A DNA stretch of 64,000 bases from positions 1 to 64,000 of the forward strand of contig NZ_FKIF01000006.1 in assembly GCF_900078705.1 (NCBI RefSeq), written 5' to 3'. The notes beneath the pieces are model-generated. The model was given only the letters and a program-made list of their open reading frames with translations. It was not told the origin of the DNA and made no database searches. A program made the position numbers and the translations under genes. Below, piece by piece: positions 55,582 to 64,000 of the stretch. This DNA comes from Bordetella ansorpii (GTDB lineage: Bacteria; Pseudomonadota; Gammaproteobacteria; Burkholderiales; Burkholderiaceae_B). Each line of letters opens with the position of its first letter. Position 1 is the stretch's first letter.

Positions 55582-56250
55582 GTGGACTACGCATTCGCCT
55601 TCGGGGCCATCCTCGACTACTGGCCGGCGCTGCTGCGCGGCGTGGGCCTGACCCTGCTGCTGATCGCCGTGGGCGGCGTGGGTGGTATCGCGCTGGGCCT
55701 GGCATGCGCCTGGGCGCGTACCGCGGCCCCGGCCTGGTTGCGCGCGCCCGTCGTGGCCTACATCGAGCTGATCCGGAACACGCCCTTCCTGATCCAGCTC
55801 TTCTTCATCTTCTTCGGCCTGCCGGCCATCGGCGTGCAGATGGGCGAGTTGCCTGCCGCCTGCCTGGCCATGGTCATCAACCTGGGCGCCTACAGCGCCG
55901 AGATCATCCGCGCGGGGATCGACGCCACGCCGCGCGGCCAGTACGAGGCCGGCGCCAGCCTGGCGCTGTCGCGCGCGCAGATCTTCCGCCACATCGTGCT
56001 GGCGCCGGCGATGGCCCGCATCTGGCCGGCCCTGTCCTCGCAGCTCGTCATCGTCATGCTGGGCTCGGCCGTATGCTCGCAGATCGCGGTCGAGGAGCTG
56101 AGCTTCGCGGCGAACTTCATCCAATCGCGCAACTTCCGCGCCTTCGAGGCCTATTTCGTCGCCACGGCCATCTATCTGGTGCTGTCGCTGCTGCTGCGCC
56201 AGGCCCTGCGCGAGCTTGGCCGGCGCCTGTTCCGGAGTCCCGCACGATGA
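55582..56250 (+). CDS. Polar amino-acid ABC transporter permease (HisM/GlnP type)
   Basis: 222 residues with about five membrane helices. The family coupling loop reads YEAGASLALSRAQIFRHIVLAPAMARIWPAL and the N-terminal IELIRNTPFLIQLFFIFFGLP is the His/Glu/Gln/Arg/opine permease signature. It starts with GTG or the ATG frame start at 55582, 13 bases past the binding-protein stop, and overlaps the next permease gene by four bases. Confidence 0.92.
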   Translation: MDYAFAFGAILDYWPALLRGVGLTLLLIAVGGVGGIALGLACAWARTAAPAWLRAPVVAYIELIRNTPFLIQLFFIFFGLPAIGVQMGELPAACLAMVINLGAYSAEIIRAGIDATPRGQYEAGASLALSRAQIFRHIVLAPAMARIWPALSSQLVIVMLGSAVCSQIAVEELSFAANFIQSRNFRAFEAYFVATAIYLVLSLLLRQALRELGRRLFRSPAR

Positions 56251-56903
56251 TCGAATTCTCGCAATGGGACATCGTCCGCAACCTGCTGATGGCGGCGCGC
56301 TGGACCGTGCTGCTGTCGCTGGCGGCCTTCGTGGGCGGCGCGGTGCTTGGCCTGGCGGTGCTGATGCTGCGCACCTCGCACATGCCGGTGCTGCGCCGGG
56401 CCGCCACCGCCTACATCGAGCTGTTCCAGGGTACGCCGCTGCTGATGCAGTTGTTCCTGGCCTTCTTCGGCCTGGCGTTGCTGGGACTGGAGGTGCCGGC
56501 CTGGCTGGCGGCGGGCGCCGCGCTCATCCTGTGGTCCGCCGCCTTCCTGGCCGAGATCTGGCGCGGCTGTGTCGAGGCGATTCCCAAGGGGCAATGGGAG
56601 GCCTCGGCCAGCCTGGCGCTGGGCTATGCCCAGCAGATGCGCCACGTGATCCTGCCCCAGGCGCTGCGCATCGCGGTGGCGCCCACGGTGGGCTTCGCCG
56701 TGCAGATCGTCAAGGGCACGGCCCTGACCTCCATCATCGGCTTCACCGAACTCTCCAAGGCCAGCACCATCATCGTGAACGCGACGTTCCAGCCCTTCGG
56801 CGTATACGCCTACACGGCGCTGCTGTACTTCGTGCTGTGCTGGCCCCTGTCCCGCCTGGCCCTTCGACTGGAAAGGAAACTGCATGCCCCTCATCGCCCT
56901 TGA
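56247..56903 (+). CDS. Polar amino-acid ABC transporter permease, second subunit
   Basis: 218 residues with the same plan: IELFQGTPLLMQLFLAFFGLAL and the coupling loop WEASASLALGYAQQMRHVILPQALRIAVAP. ATG 56247 overlaps the first permease stop (ATGA). The two would form a heterodimeric membrane channel. Its end overlaps the ATPase start by 20 bases. Confidence 0.92.
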   Translation: MIEFSQWDIVRNLLMAARWTVLLSLAAFVGGAVLGLAVLMLRTSHMPVLRRAATAYIELFQGTPLLMQLFLAFFGLALLGLEVPAWLAAGAALILWSAAFLAEIWRGCVEAIPKGQWEASASLALGYAQQMRHVILPQALRIAVAPTVGFAVQIVKGTALTSIIGFTELSKASTIIVNATFQPFGVYAYTALLYFVLCWPLSRLALRLERKLHAPHRP

Positions 56904-57612
56904 AGACGTCCGCAAACGCTATGGCCAGCACGAAGTGCTCAAGGGCATCACGCTGCGCGTGGAGCCCGGCGAGGTCATCGCCATCATCGGCAAGAGCGGC
57001 TCGGGCAAGAGCACGCTGCTGCGCTGTATCAATGGCCTGGAATCGCTCGACGGCGGCGCCATCATGGTGGCCGACGCGACCCTGGGCGACACGGAAATGC
57101 AGTTGCGGCGGCTGCGCCTGAAGGTGGGCATGATCTTCCAGCAGTTCAATCTTTTCCCCCACCTGACCGTGGGCAAGAACGTCATGCTGGCGCCCATGGT
57201 GGGCAAGAAGATCAAGCAGGAAGAAGCCCGCGAACTGGCGCAGACCATGCTGGAACGCGTGGGCCTGGGGCACCGTTTCGACGCCTGGCCCGCCGAGCTG
57301 TCGGGCGGCCAGCAGCAGCGCGTGGCGATCGCGCGCGCCCTGGCCATGCAGCCGATGGCGCTGCTGTGCGACGAGATCACGTCGGCGCTGGACCCGGAGC
57401 TGGTCAGCGAGGTGCTGAGCGTGGTGCGCGCACTGGCGGCCGACGGCATGACCTTGCTGATGGTGACGCACGAGATGCGCTTCGCGCGCGACGTGTGCGA
57501 CCGGGTGGTGTTCATGCACGAAGGCCGGATCCACGAATCCGGCCCGCCGGCAGAGCTGTTCGTGCAGCCGCGCACCGCGGAACTGCGGCAGTTTCTGGGA
57601 TTGCACGGCTGA
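56884..57612 (+). CDS. Polar amino-acid ABC transporter ATP-binding protein
   Basis: 242 residues with Walker A GKSGSGKS (37-44), signature LSGGQQQR, Walker B LLCDEITSALDPE and the switch His in MVTHEMRFARDV. This matches GlnQ/HisP-type subunits. It completes the four-gene importer. The start lies inside the preceding permease gene, which implies translational coupling. A bidirectional hairpin follows at 57659. Confidence 0.94.
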   Translation: MPLIALEDVRKRYGQHEVLKGITLRVEPGEVIAIIGKSGSGKSTLLRCINGLESLDGGAIMVADATLGDTEMQLRRLRLKVGMIFQQFNLFPHLTVGKNVMLAPMVGKKIKQEEARELAQTMLERVGLGHRFDAWPAELSGGQQQRVAIARALAMQPMALLCDEITSALDPELVSEVLSVVRALAADGMTLLMVTHEMRFARDVCDRVVFMHEGRIHESGPPAELFVQPRTAELRQFLGLHG

Positions 57613-57658
57613 CGCCTGGGGCGGCGCCACGGGCGCGGCCCAGGCGTGCCCATGAAAA

Positions 57659-57677
57659 AGCCGGCACTTGGCCGGCT
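57659..57677. terminator. Bidirectional terminator between the ABC operon and fur
   Basis: 7-bp stem AGCCGGC/GCCGGCT with loop ACTTG, T-runs on both strands (TTTCTGACTTC on plus, TTTTTCAT on minus). Confidence 0.8.
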
Positions 57678-57685
57678 TTCTGACT

Positions 57686-58105
57686 TCAGCGGGTTTTCTG
57701 GCAGTTGCCGCAGATGCCGTACAAGACCATCGCGTGGCTTTCCAGCGCGAAGCCGTTGTCCTTGGCGATCTTGTGCTGGCGCTTCTCGATCTCGTTGTCC
57801 GAGAACTCGACCACCACGCCGCAGTTGGTGCAGATGAGGTGATCGTGATGATCGCCGTCGTTCAGTTCGAAGACAGCCTTGCCGGTGTCGAATTGGCTGC
57901 GGCTGAGGATGCCGGCCTGCTCGAACTGGGTGAGCACCCGGTAGACGGTAGCCAGGCCGATCTCGACGTTCTCGGCAATCAGGGCGCGATAGACGTCCTC
58001 TGCGCTGAGGTGGCGCTCGTCCGACTTGCGGAAGATATCGAGGATCTTCAGGCGCGGGAACGTCGCCTTCAGGCCCATGTTTTTCAGGTCGCTTTGGTCG
58101 GTCAT
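57686..58105 (-). CDS. fur: Ferric uptake regulator Fur
   Basis: 139 residues. An N-terminal winged helix ([37 protein letters not shown], ~33-69) precedes the metal-binding HHDH (86-89), CTNC (92-95) and the late CGNC (~132). Fe2+-bound Fur represses iron-uptake genes; the adjacent TonB/FecR/FecI set is a likely target. It is divergent from bamE, as in many proteobacteria. Start ATG 58105 gives the standard [15 protein letters not shown] opening. Confidence 0.98.
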   Translation of the reverse strand: MTDQSDLKNMGLKATFPRLKILDIFRKSDERHLSAEDVYRALIAENVEIGLATVYRVLTQFEQAGILSRSQFDTGKAVFELNDGDHHDHLICTNCGVVVEFSDNEIEKRQHKIAKDNGFALESHAMVLYGICGNCQKTR

Positions 58106-58270
58106 GTGTGCTCGCTATCCGTAGGCAGAAGCCGGACCCCGGGACGCAGAAACCGGCCGGCCTCGCTACACCCGCCGGCCATCTTGTCGCCGCTACACGG
58201 AACTATCTTCTTGAAACCTTTATGATAACGGTTTTGTTCGTTTCTCAATAATGGCGGGGCGCAAGTGTCC

Positions 58271-58960
58271 ATGATTGCACGTAATCCCATCCGGTCCGTC
58301 CGGATTCTCAAGACGGGCCTGGCAGCACTGGGCATCGTGGCCGTTCTGGCCGGGTGCTCTTCCGGCAGCAAATGGGGCTTCCCGTACAAGATTGACGTCC
58401 AGCAAGGCAACTGGATCACGCAAGAGCAGATCGCCCTGCTGCAGCCCGGCATGTCTCGCGAACAGGTCCGCTTCGCCCTGGGCAGCCCCATGCTGACCAG
58501 CGTGCTGCACTCCGACCGCTGGGACTACCCGTACTACTACAAGCCCGGCTACGGCGAAGCGCGCGAGCGCAAGTTCACCGTCTGGTTCGAGAACGACCGC
58601 CTGGCCCGCTGGGCCGGCGACGAACAGCCCACGCTGCAGCCGTACCAGTTGGACGAGAACGGCAAGCCGATCGAGCAGGCGCCGGCCGCGCCGGCCAACC
58701 AGGCCAAGTCGGAACCAGCCGCCCAGCCCGCCGCCGCGCCGGTCGCCCCGGATGCCAAGGCGGACGCCGCCCGCGCCGAAGCCGCCCGCCAGGCCGAAGC
58801 CCAGCAAAGCAGGGCCAGCCAGACGACCGACTCCGACCAGGCCCGCCAGCGTGCGGAAAGCAGCCGCCAGATCACCCCCAACGTGGTGATCCAGCCGCCG
58901 GCCAGCACCGCGCCCTATTCGCCCGGCCTGCCCGGCAGCGACGCCCAGCCGCTGCGCTGA
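58271..58960 (+). CDS. bamE: Outer-membrane assembly lipoprotein BamE (OmlA/SmpA)
   Basis: 229 residues. A lipobox LAGC with lipidated Cys29 is followed by the BamE fold ([52 protein letters not shown], about 40-90). A long Ala/Gln/Pro-rich tail of about 100 residues follows and has no counterpart in E. coli BamE (113 aa). It is part of the BAM complex that inserts outer-membrane barrels. ATG 58271 is preferred over GTG 58265. dapB follows by 35 bases. Confidence 0.95.
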   Translation: MIARNPIRSVRILKTGLAALGIVAVLAGCSSGSKWGFPYKIDVQQGNWITQEQIALLQPGMSREQVRFALGSPMLTSVLHSDRWDYPYYYKPGYGEARERKFTVWFENDRLARWAGDEQPTLQPYQLDENGKPIEQAPAAPANQAKSEPAAQPAAAPVAPDAKADAARAEAARQAEAQQSRASQTTDSDQARQRAESSRQITPNVVIQPPASTAPYSPGLPGSDAQPLR

Positions 58961-58995
58961 TTGCCGCCATGCCTGTCCAACACCAAGGAAATTCC

Positions 58996-59790
58996 ATGCG
59001 TATCGCCATCGCGGGCGCCAGTGGCCGTATGGGCCACATGCTGATCGAGGCCGTCCTCGATGCCCCCGACCTGCAACTGACCGTGGCGCTGGATCGCGCC
59101 GGCTCGGCCTCGCTGGGCAACGATGCCGGCGCTTTCCTGGGCCGCGACACCGGCGTGGCCATCACCGACTCGCTCGATGCCCTGGCCAATGCCGACTGCC
59201 TGATCGACTTCACGCGCCCCGAGGGCACGCTGGAACACCTGAAAGCCTGCGTGAAGCACGGCACCAAGCTGATCGTCGGCACCACCGGTTTCGACGACAG
59301 CGGCCGCGCCGCCATCGACGTGGCCGCGCAGAAGATCGCCATCGTGTTCGCGCCCAACATGAGCGTGGGCGTCAACGCCACGTTCAAGCTGCTGGAGATC
59401 GCCGCCAAGATCCTGAATGCCGGCTACGACGTCGAAGTGTTCGAGGCGCACCATCGCAACAAGGTCGACGCCCCCTCGGGCACGGCCTTGCGCATGGGCG
59501 AAACGGTGGCCCGCGCCTGGGGCGTGGCCCTGCCCGACGTCGCCGAGTGGGCGCGCCATGGCGAAACCGGCGCGCGCAAGCCCGGCAGCATCGGCTTCTC
59601 GGTGGTGCGCGGCGGCGACATCGTCGGCGACCACACCGTCATGTTCTGCGGCACGGGCGAGCGCATCGAAATCACGCACCGCTCCACCACCCGCGCCAAC
59701 TACGCGGAAGGCTCGCTGCGCGCGGCGCGCTTCCTGGCGGGCAAGCAGACCGGTATTTACGACATGCAGGCGGTGCTGGGTCTGGGCTGA
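58996..59790 (+). CDS. dapB: 4-hydroxy-tetrahydrodipicolinate reductase DapB
   Basis: 264 residues. NAD(P)H-dependent step of lysine/diaminopimelate synthesis. GASGRMG (8-14) is the dinucleotide loop; [17 protein letters not shown] (about 148-164) gives the substrate-binding and catalytic His/Lys. AAGGAA lies before ATG 58996; the frame start at 58969 is too early. A terminator follows. It is the middle-pathway partner of a DapA, but the DapA-family fragment at the window start is 59 kb away. Confidence 0.97.
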   Translation: MRIAIAGASGRMGHMLIEAVLDAPDLQLTVALDRAGSASLGNDAGAFLGRDTGVAITDSLDALANADCLIDFTRPEGTLEHLKACVKHGTKLIVGTTGFDDSGRAAIDVAAQKIAIVFAPNMSVGVNATFKLLEIAAKILNAGYDVEVFEAHHRNKVDAPSGTALRMGETVARAWGVALPDVAEWARHGETGARKPGSIGFSVVRGGDIVGDHTVMFCGTGERIEITHRSTTRANYAEGSLRAARFLAGKQTGIYDMQAVLGLG

Positions 59791-59820
59791 CGCACCTCTC
59801 GCGTTCGCAATCGAAAAAGC

Positions 59821-59846
59821 GGTCCGCTCCTCGGCGGACCTTTTTT
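59821..59846. terminator. Bidirectional terminator between dapB and the TonB receptor gene
   Basis: GGTCCGC (59821-59827) pairs with GCGGACC (59834-59840), followed by TTTTTTC on plus; the minus strand has GCTTTTTCG, so it can serve both converging genes. Confidence 0.88.
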
Positions 59847-59893
59847 CGTGCATGCCGTGCCGGACGGCAAGTGGCCCGCCCGGCTGGCGCCGT

Positions 59894-62410
59894 CTACATC
59901 CGGTACTGGACGGTCAGCAGATAGCTTCGGGGCGTACCGAAGTAATTGCGGTCGTAGCTGATCGAGCTGTAGTACTTCTTGTCGGTCAGGTTGCCGATGT
60001 TCAAGGCGGCCGACAGGTTGTCGCTGATCTGGTAACCGACGCGGGCATCCAGCACCGTGTATCCGCCCTGCTTGCGGCCGTAGTACGCGAAGCCGGAAGA
60101 CTGGCTCTGCGTGGTGAGGCCAGCACCGATCGACCAGCGGTTCCATGCGTCCTGCAAGCGGTAGTTGGCCCACAGCCGCGCCAGATGGCGGGGAACCCCG
60201 GTGTTGGCCGAGATGTCGTAGCCCACCGAAGGCACGTCCGAGCCGCGGTGCCGCGTATGCGTGTACGTGTACGACGCCGCCAATTGCAGTCCCGGCCAGA
60301 CCTCGCCATTCAGCGATGCCTCGAACCCTTGGCTGCGCACCTGCGCCGAGGGGCGATAGCAGGTGCCACCGCACTGCGCATTGGCCACCTCCTCGGGTAT
60401 GCCGCCCTCCTCGAAAGCCACTTTCTTCTGTTCGGTGCGGAACAGGGCGAACGCCGCCTCGGCGCGGCCATCCAGCAACTCGGCCTTCAGCCCCAGCTCA
60501 TGGTTCTTGCCCGTGACCGGGCTCAGGAACTGCCCATCGACGCCACGCTGGCTCTGCGGGCGGAAGATGTCGGCGTAGCTGGCATAGGCGGACCACTGGC
60601 TGGACAGCTTGTAGACCAGGCCCAGAAAAGGCGTGAATTCGCCCGACTCCCTGGCCGTCGATTCCGAGTATCCCCAGACGCCGTCCGACACGTAGGTTTG
60701 CTCGTACCACGAGTAGCGTCCGCCCAGCACGACCGACAGGGGCTCGGCCAGCGCGTAGCGCGCCGTCGCGTACAGGCCCTTCTTGTCGGACCGATAGCCG
60801 TCGTTCATCCGGTTGGTGTTGATGATGTCGTAGCTGTCGATGTCCGACGCCGTGGACCGCTGGTCGTAGCTGCCGTTCAGGCTTTCGACGTTGCGCCGCC
60901 AGCCCCAGATGTCGGTGCTGCGCTGGTGCGAGAAATTGCCCCCGAGCGTCAGGTCCAGCTTGCGACCGAGTACGATGGCGTCGCCCGTCAGGTAGGCATC
61001 GCCCCCCAGATTCCGCGATGCCATGTCGAAAGCGTACGCGTCCCCGCGCACCGTATTGGGCGGCCCCAGCGTGCCGCTGCGCAGCAGGTATTTGATGTCG
61101 TTGTCTTCCTGCACCCGCACCAGGGCGGCCTTGAACTTCCAGCCGTTGGCGAAACGGTGGGTCAGATCCGCGAACCAGGTGTCCTGGCTCTTGTAGGCAT
61201 GATTCCATGGCGCGCTGAGGTTGGTCGAACGCTTGAAGTCGGGAATGGATCCGTCGGCATATCCTGGCAGCCCGGACCAATCGATGCCGCCATAGGGCCT
61301 TTCGCGGCTGTAGCCCAGGCCGAGGGTGGTGGCGCTGCCCAGGTCGATATCCAGCGCGCCGTAGAACGTCCGGTCGTTCGTATCGAGGTAATCCCGGAAA
61401 GAACCGGCGGTTTCATAGTTCATGACTACGCGGCCACGCAGGGATCCGCTGTCGTTCAACGCCCCGCCCATGTCGGCTTGCGCGCCGTACTGGTCCCATG
61501 ACCCGATCTTGCCGGTCAGGATCACCTGCCGCTCCTGCGTGGGCCGCTTGCGCACCATGTTGACCGAGCCCGAGGGGTCGCCCGCGCCCTCGAACAAGCC
61601 CTGTGGACCGCGCATGATCTCCACGCGATCATAGATGGAGGTATCGGAGTTGAACGCCGATCCGCGCGCGTACAACTGGCGTTCCAGCGGCACGCCGTCG
61701 AACTGGTAGCTCTGGATGAAAAAGCCGCGTGAATAGAAGTGCCCGCCCGGCTCATTGGCCACCATGGACACGCCAGGGGCATTGGCCAGCGCCTCACGGA
61801 TGTCGCTGATGCCCTGGTCGTCCATGCGTTGCCGGGTGATCACCGACACGGCCTGCGGAATGTCGAGCGAGGCCTGGTCGCCCTTGGCGATCGTCAAAAC
61901 TTTCGACGCATACGAGCGCGAGCCCTCGGTCGTGGCCGGATCCCGCCCCAGCACCCGCACTGGCGCCAGCGTAGTCACGCCGCCCTGGCTCGCGCGCAGT
62001 TGGTAGTCGCCCTGCGCATCGCGCACCGCGTCCAGGCCGGTGCCACCCAGGATGTCCGACAGGGCCGAGTGCGGATCGTGGGCGCCTCGCACGCCCGCGC
62101 TGCGCCGACCCTGCACCAGTCCGGGCGGACTGGCCAACAGGATGCCCGACTGCCTGGCGTACTGGGCCAGCACGTCGCCCAACGCGCCTGCGGGAATGTC
62201 GTAGTGCCTTACCTGGCCCTGCTGCGCGGAATCCTGGCCGGATGCGCCGGCCTGTGCCTGGGCGGCCGGCGGCAGGGTGGCCGCCAGCAGGCCCGCCAGG
62301 CATGCCTGGGAGACGGCGGCGGCCGGGCGTGGCAGGACGGCGCGGCGGCGGAGATCGGACAAGAGCGTCCTCGCCGGGAAGCGGACGGGTGGAGACGGGC
62401 GCAATGACAT
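59894..62410 (-). CDS. FecA-type TonB-dependent siderophore receptor with N-terminal signalling domain
   Basis: 838 residues. After a long signal peptide (about 1-52) comes an STN signalling domain (IPAGALGDVLAQYARQSGILL, ~72-120) with GGTGLDAVRDAQGDYQL. The TonB box/plug follows (TTEGSRSYASKVLTIAKGDQASLDIPQAVSVITRQRMDDQG) and then a 22-strand barrel ending in SYLLTVQYRM. A CGGTCYRP loop may form a disulfide. Receptors of this type send a signal through FecR to FecI when ferric siderophore binds. GGAATCC precedes ATG 62410. The siderophore is unknown; related receptors take ferrichrome- or hydroxamate-type compounds. Confidence 0.94.
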   Translation of the reverse strand: MSLRPSPPVRFPARTLLSDLRRRAVLPRPAAAVSQACLAGLLAATLPPAAQAQAGASGQDSAQQGQVRHYDIPAGALGDVLAQYARQSGILLASPPGLVQGRRSAGVRGAHDPHSALSDILGGTGLDAVRDAQGDYQLRASQGGVTTLAPVRVLGRDPATTEGSRSYASKVLTIAKGDQASLDIPQAVSVITRQRMDDQGISDIREALANAPGVSMVANEPGGHFYSRGFFIQSYQFDGVPLERQLYARGSAFNSDTSIYDRVEIMRGPQGLFEGAGDPSGSVNMVRKRPTQERQVILTGKIGSWDQYGAQADMGGALNDSGSLRGRVVMNYETAGSFRDYLDTNDRTFYGALDIDLGSATTLGLGYSRERPYGGIDWSGLPGYADGSIPDFKRSTNLSAPWNHAYKSQDTWFADLTHRFANGWKFKAALVRVQEDNDIKYLLRSGTLGPPNTVRGDAYAFDMASRNLGGDAYLTGDAIVLGRKLDLTLGGNFSHQRSTDIWGWRRNVESLNGSYDQRSTASDIDSYDIINTNRMNDGYRSDKKGLYATARYALAEPLSVVLGGRYSWYEQTYVSDGVWGYSESTARESGEFTPFLGLVYKLSSQWSAYASYADIFRPQSQRGVDGQFLSPVTGKNHELGLKAELLDGRAEAAFALFRTEQKKVAFEEGGIPEEVANAQCGGTCYRPSAQVRSQGFEASLNGEVWPGLQLAASYTYTHTRHRGSDVPSVGYDISANTGVPRHLARLWANYRLQDAWNRWSIGAGLTTQSQSSGFAYYGRKQGGYTVLDARVGYQISDNLSAALNIGNLTDKKYYSSISYDRNYFGTPRSYLLTVQYRM

Positions 62411-62520
62411 GCGGGATTCCTTGGTCGTTCGTGGGTCAGGTGATGTCTGTCATCTGCTCATCGAACGACACGGCAAAAAGCGGAACTCCCCGATGCAAAT
62501 ATTCTTGGCGCGGAGATCGC

Positions 62521-63513
62521 CTAGCGGGGCCCGACGCTGACCCACCAAGGCAGGAAACGCCGCACGCGGATGGGCATCACGCCTTCCAACATGCCCAGCA
62601 CACGGTCGGGATCGGTCATGGGAAAGCTGCCGAATACCGGCAGGCCCGCCACCTCGGGCGCCACGGCAAGATGGCCGGTCCGGTATCGGCCCAGCTCGCG
62701 CAATACCTCGCCCAGCGGCACATCCTGGACCACGTACAGGCCACGAACGGCGGACTCGGCGGCGGGGTCCGCGCGTTGCAGGTCCGAGACGCCATCGCGG
62801 GCCATCTCGGCTTGCCACCCGGCCGGGATGACAACGGCCACGCCGCTGGCGGACCTCGCCTGCACGGCGCCCTCGTAGACGGCGATGCGCGTCCACGCCG
62901 CTTGCCGCTGCACGATGAAACGCGTGCCCAGGGCACGCAAGCGGCCGTGCAGCGTATCGACCACGAACGGCCTGCAGGCGTCGGCCGCCGTGCTGATCAG
63001 CATCTCGCCGGCCAGCAGATCCAGCCTGCGCAATGCGGGGGTGTAGTCCTCATTGAATGCACTGGCGGTGCCCAGCCAGATGCGCGTGCCATCCGCCAGC
63101 AGAATGTCGCGCACCTCGCCGATGGCTGCGCGATGATCGGCCGACCACGCCAGGACCGAGGCAGGCAGCCAAGCCTGCCGCCAGGCCGCCGCGCCCACCC
63201 ATCCGGCGCCGGCCAGCGCGGCCACGCCCAGCACGAAGCGGCGGCGCGCCGCCTGCGTCGTCGCCGCGCGGTAGGCGCCCACCGCGTCACGCGGCCGGGT
63301 GGTGGACTGGATCGGCTGGAACAGCCGGCCGACCTGCTCGACTTGGCTCCATGCGGCGCGATGCGTATCCGCGCCATCGCGCCAGGCCTGCCAAGCGGCC
63401 CGGTCGGCGGAGGTTGCCTCGCCCGAGCGCAGCAGCGCAAACCATTGGGCCGCCTGCTCCAGCGCCGCTGGCGTGGGCTGGACGACGTCCCCGGAACCTG
63501 CCGCGCCGGTCAC
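62521..63513 (-). CDS. FecR-family anti-sigma/signal transducer
   Basis: 330 residues. An N-terminal sigma-binding region (EQAAQWFALLRSGEATSADRAAWQAWRDGADTHRAAW, about 19-55) is followed by a membrane helix with a preceding RRRFVLG (90-96) that fits the twin-arginine-like pattern of some FecR proteins, then the FecR domain (~125-225) and a C-terminal STN-binding part. It passes the receptor signal to the FecI-type sigma factor. The start is GTG 63513, overlapping the sigma stop (GTGA); the frame's upstream part is a shadow. Confidence 0.9.
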   Translation of the reverse strand: MTGAAGSGDVVQPTPAALEQAAQWFALLRSGEATSADRAAWQAWRDGADTHRAAWSQVEQVGRLFQPIQSTTRPRDAVGAYRAATTQAARRRFVLGVAALAGAGWVGAAAWRQAWLPASVLAWSADHRAAIGEVRDILLADGTRIWLGTASAFNEDYTPALRRLDLLAGEMLISTAADACRPFVVDTLHGRLRALGTRFIVQRQAAWTRIAVYEGAVQARSASGVAVVIPAGWQAEMARDGVSDLQRADPAAESAVRGLYVVQDVPLGEVLRELGRYRTGHLAVAPEVAGLPVFGSFPMTDPDRVLGMLEGVMPIRVRRFLPWWVSVGPR

Positions 63514-64000
63514 AGCGCGTTCAGGCAATGCAGCATGGCCTGCGCGACGTACTTGCGCACCATGCGGGTCGAGACGCCCAGTTCTTCCGCGACCTCTTTG
63601 TCGGTCATCTCGCATCCGACCGCCAGCACGAACCCGTGCGCCGCCTTGACGGGCAGGCTGCGCAGCAGCCGGTCGATGTCCTGCAAGGCCTGCAGCACGA
63701 TCGCCTGGTGTTCGGCCGATGGCGCCCGCGCTTCCGGCTGGGCGGCCAGGGTATCCAGCCAGGCCTGCTCGATCTGGCGGCGGCGCCACAGATCGACGCA
63801 CAACCCGCCTGCCATGGCGCGCAGGTAGACGCGCGCTTCGGGCAGGCTGCCGAATGCCCTGGGCTTGGCCAGCAATCTCAGGAAGGCATCCTGCGCGAGG
63901 TCCGCGGCGTCGGCCGCATTGCCCAGGCGCCGGCGCAGCCATCCCTGCAACCAGGAGTGATGGTCGCAATAGAGAGTCTCAACATCGGGAGGCGAGGCGT
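63510..64000 (-). CDS. FecI-like ECF sigma factor (5' end beyond window)
   Basis: At least 163 residues are in the window; the frame stays open to base 64000 on the minus strand, reading ETLYCDHHSWLQGWLRRRLGNAADAADLAQDAFLRLL. This is the ECF region-2 opening of FecI proteins, so the real start lies outside. Region 4 (SLPVKAAHGFVLAVGCEMTDKEVAEELGVSTRMVRKYVAQAMLHCL) is complete. It should drive the TonB receptor gene and is usually under Fur control; the promoter is not in view. First of the three-gene sigma/FecR/receptor set. Confidence 0.92.
   Translation of the reverse strand, partial: ASPPDVETLYCDHHSWLQGWLRRRLGNAADAADLAQDAFLRLLAKPRAFGSLPEARVYLRAMAGGLCVDLWRRRQIEQAWLDTLAAQPEARAPSAEHQAIVLQALQDIDRLLRSLPVKAAHGFVLAVGCEMTDKEVAEELGVSTRMVRKYVAQAMLHCLNAL

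Noticed and set aside
58106-58270. Fur box in the fur/bamE intergenic region
   Set aside because: ATGATAACGGTTTTG is AT-rich but does not keep the GATAAT hexamer pattern well enough.

Overview
The window is a high-GC, densely coded chromosomal segment. It looks like a betaproteobacterium of the Alcaligenaceae (Bordetella/Achromobacter group). This rests on a Bordetella-type general porin, a Bug-type solute receptor, the linkage grpE-trx-dnaK-dnaJ with hemH, hrcA, nadK and recN, and the fur/bamE-dapB block. I recognised the families by reading the proteins, not by a database search. I saw no tRNA, rRNA, CRISPR array, insertion sequence or prophage.

Layout. 1-9.1 kb: the end of a DapA-family gene, nhaA, small enzymes, a porin, msbA, an LPS-type glycosyltransferase, a YdcF-like protein and a cysteine-cluster protein. 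9.2-13 kb: two unrelated NADP isocitrate dehydrogenases (monomeric and dimeric) side by side. The monomeric one has a perfect 18-bp palindrome on its -10 box. 13.1-16.7 kb: DUF1841, two small cytochromes c, and a MoxR-ATPase/VWA pair. 16.7-18.3 kb: a toxin-antitoxin-like gene pair and an acetyltransferase. 18.4-24.8 kb: a PhnDCEE-type importer with a Pho-box-like site, divergent from an M16 peptidase. 24.8-25.2 kb: a gene-free stretch full of inverted repeats. 25.2-31.8 kb: a co-directional catabolic cluster (enolase-superfamily dehydratase, AhpD-like protein, Bug receptor, acyl-CoA synthetase, crotonase, AcuI-like reductase, 3-mercaptopropionate-type dioxygenase).

31.9-34.7 kb: a GbsR-type regulator whose operator is repeated before a membrane-protein operon. 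34.7-38 kb: a PdxI-like aldo/keto reductase divergent from a TetR regulator, then a PHB-depolymerase-type esterase with a ribbon-helix-helix partner. 38.1-45.1 kb: the heat-shock block with two sigma-32-type promoters, ferrochelatase and hrcA. 45.2-48.3 kb: an ECF sigma/anti-sigma pair divergent from a membrane-anchored catalase-like protein and cytochrome b561, with matching divergent ECF-type promoters; the island lies between hrcA and nadK. 48.4-51 kb: nadK and recN. 51.1-57.6 kb: two M20 hydrolases, a GntR regulator and a polar amino-acid ABC importer, linked by three similar operator sites. 57.7-64 kb: fur, bamE, dapB, and an iron-uptake cell-surface signalling set (TonB receptor, FecR and a FecI-type sigma factor cut by the window end).

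The most interesting units are the 25.2-31.8 kb cluster, which looks like a route for a C3 thiol or acrylate-type acid, the ECF-catalase-b561 island, the three-site GntR regulon, and the GbsR-controlled SDR/DoxX operon.
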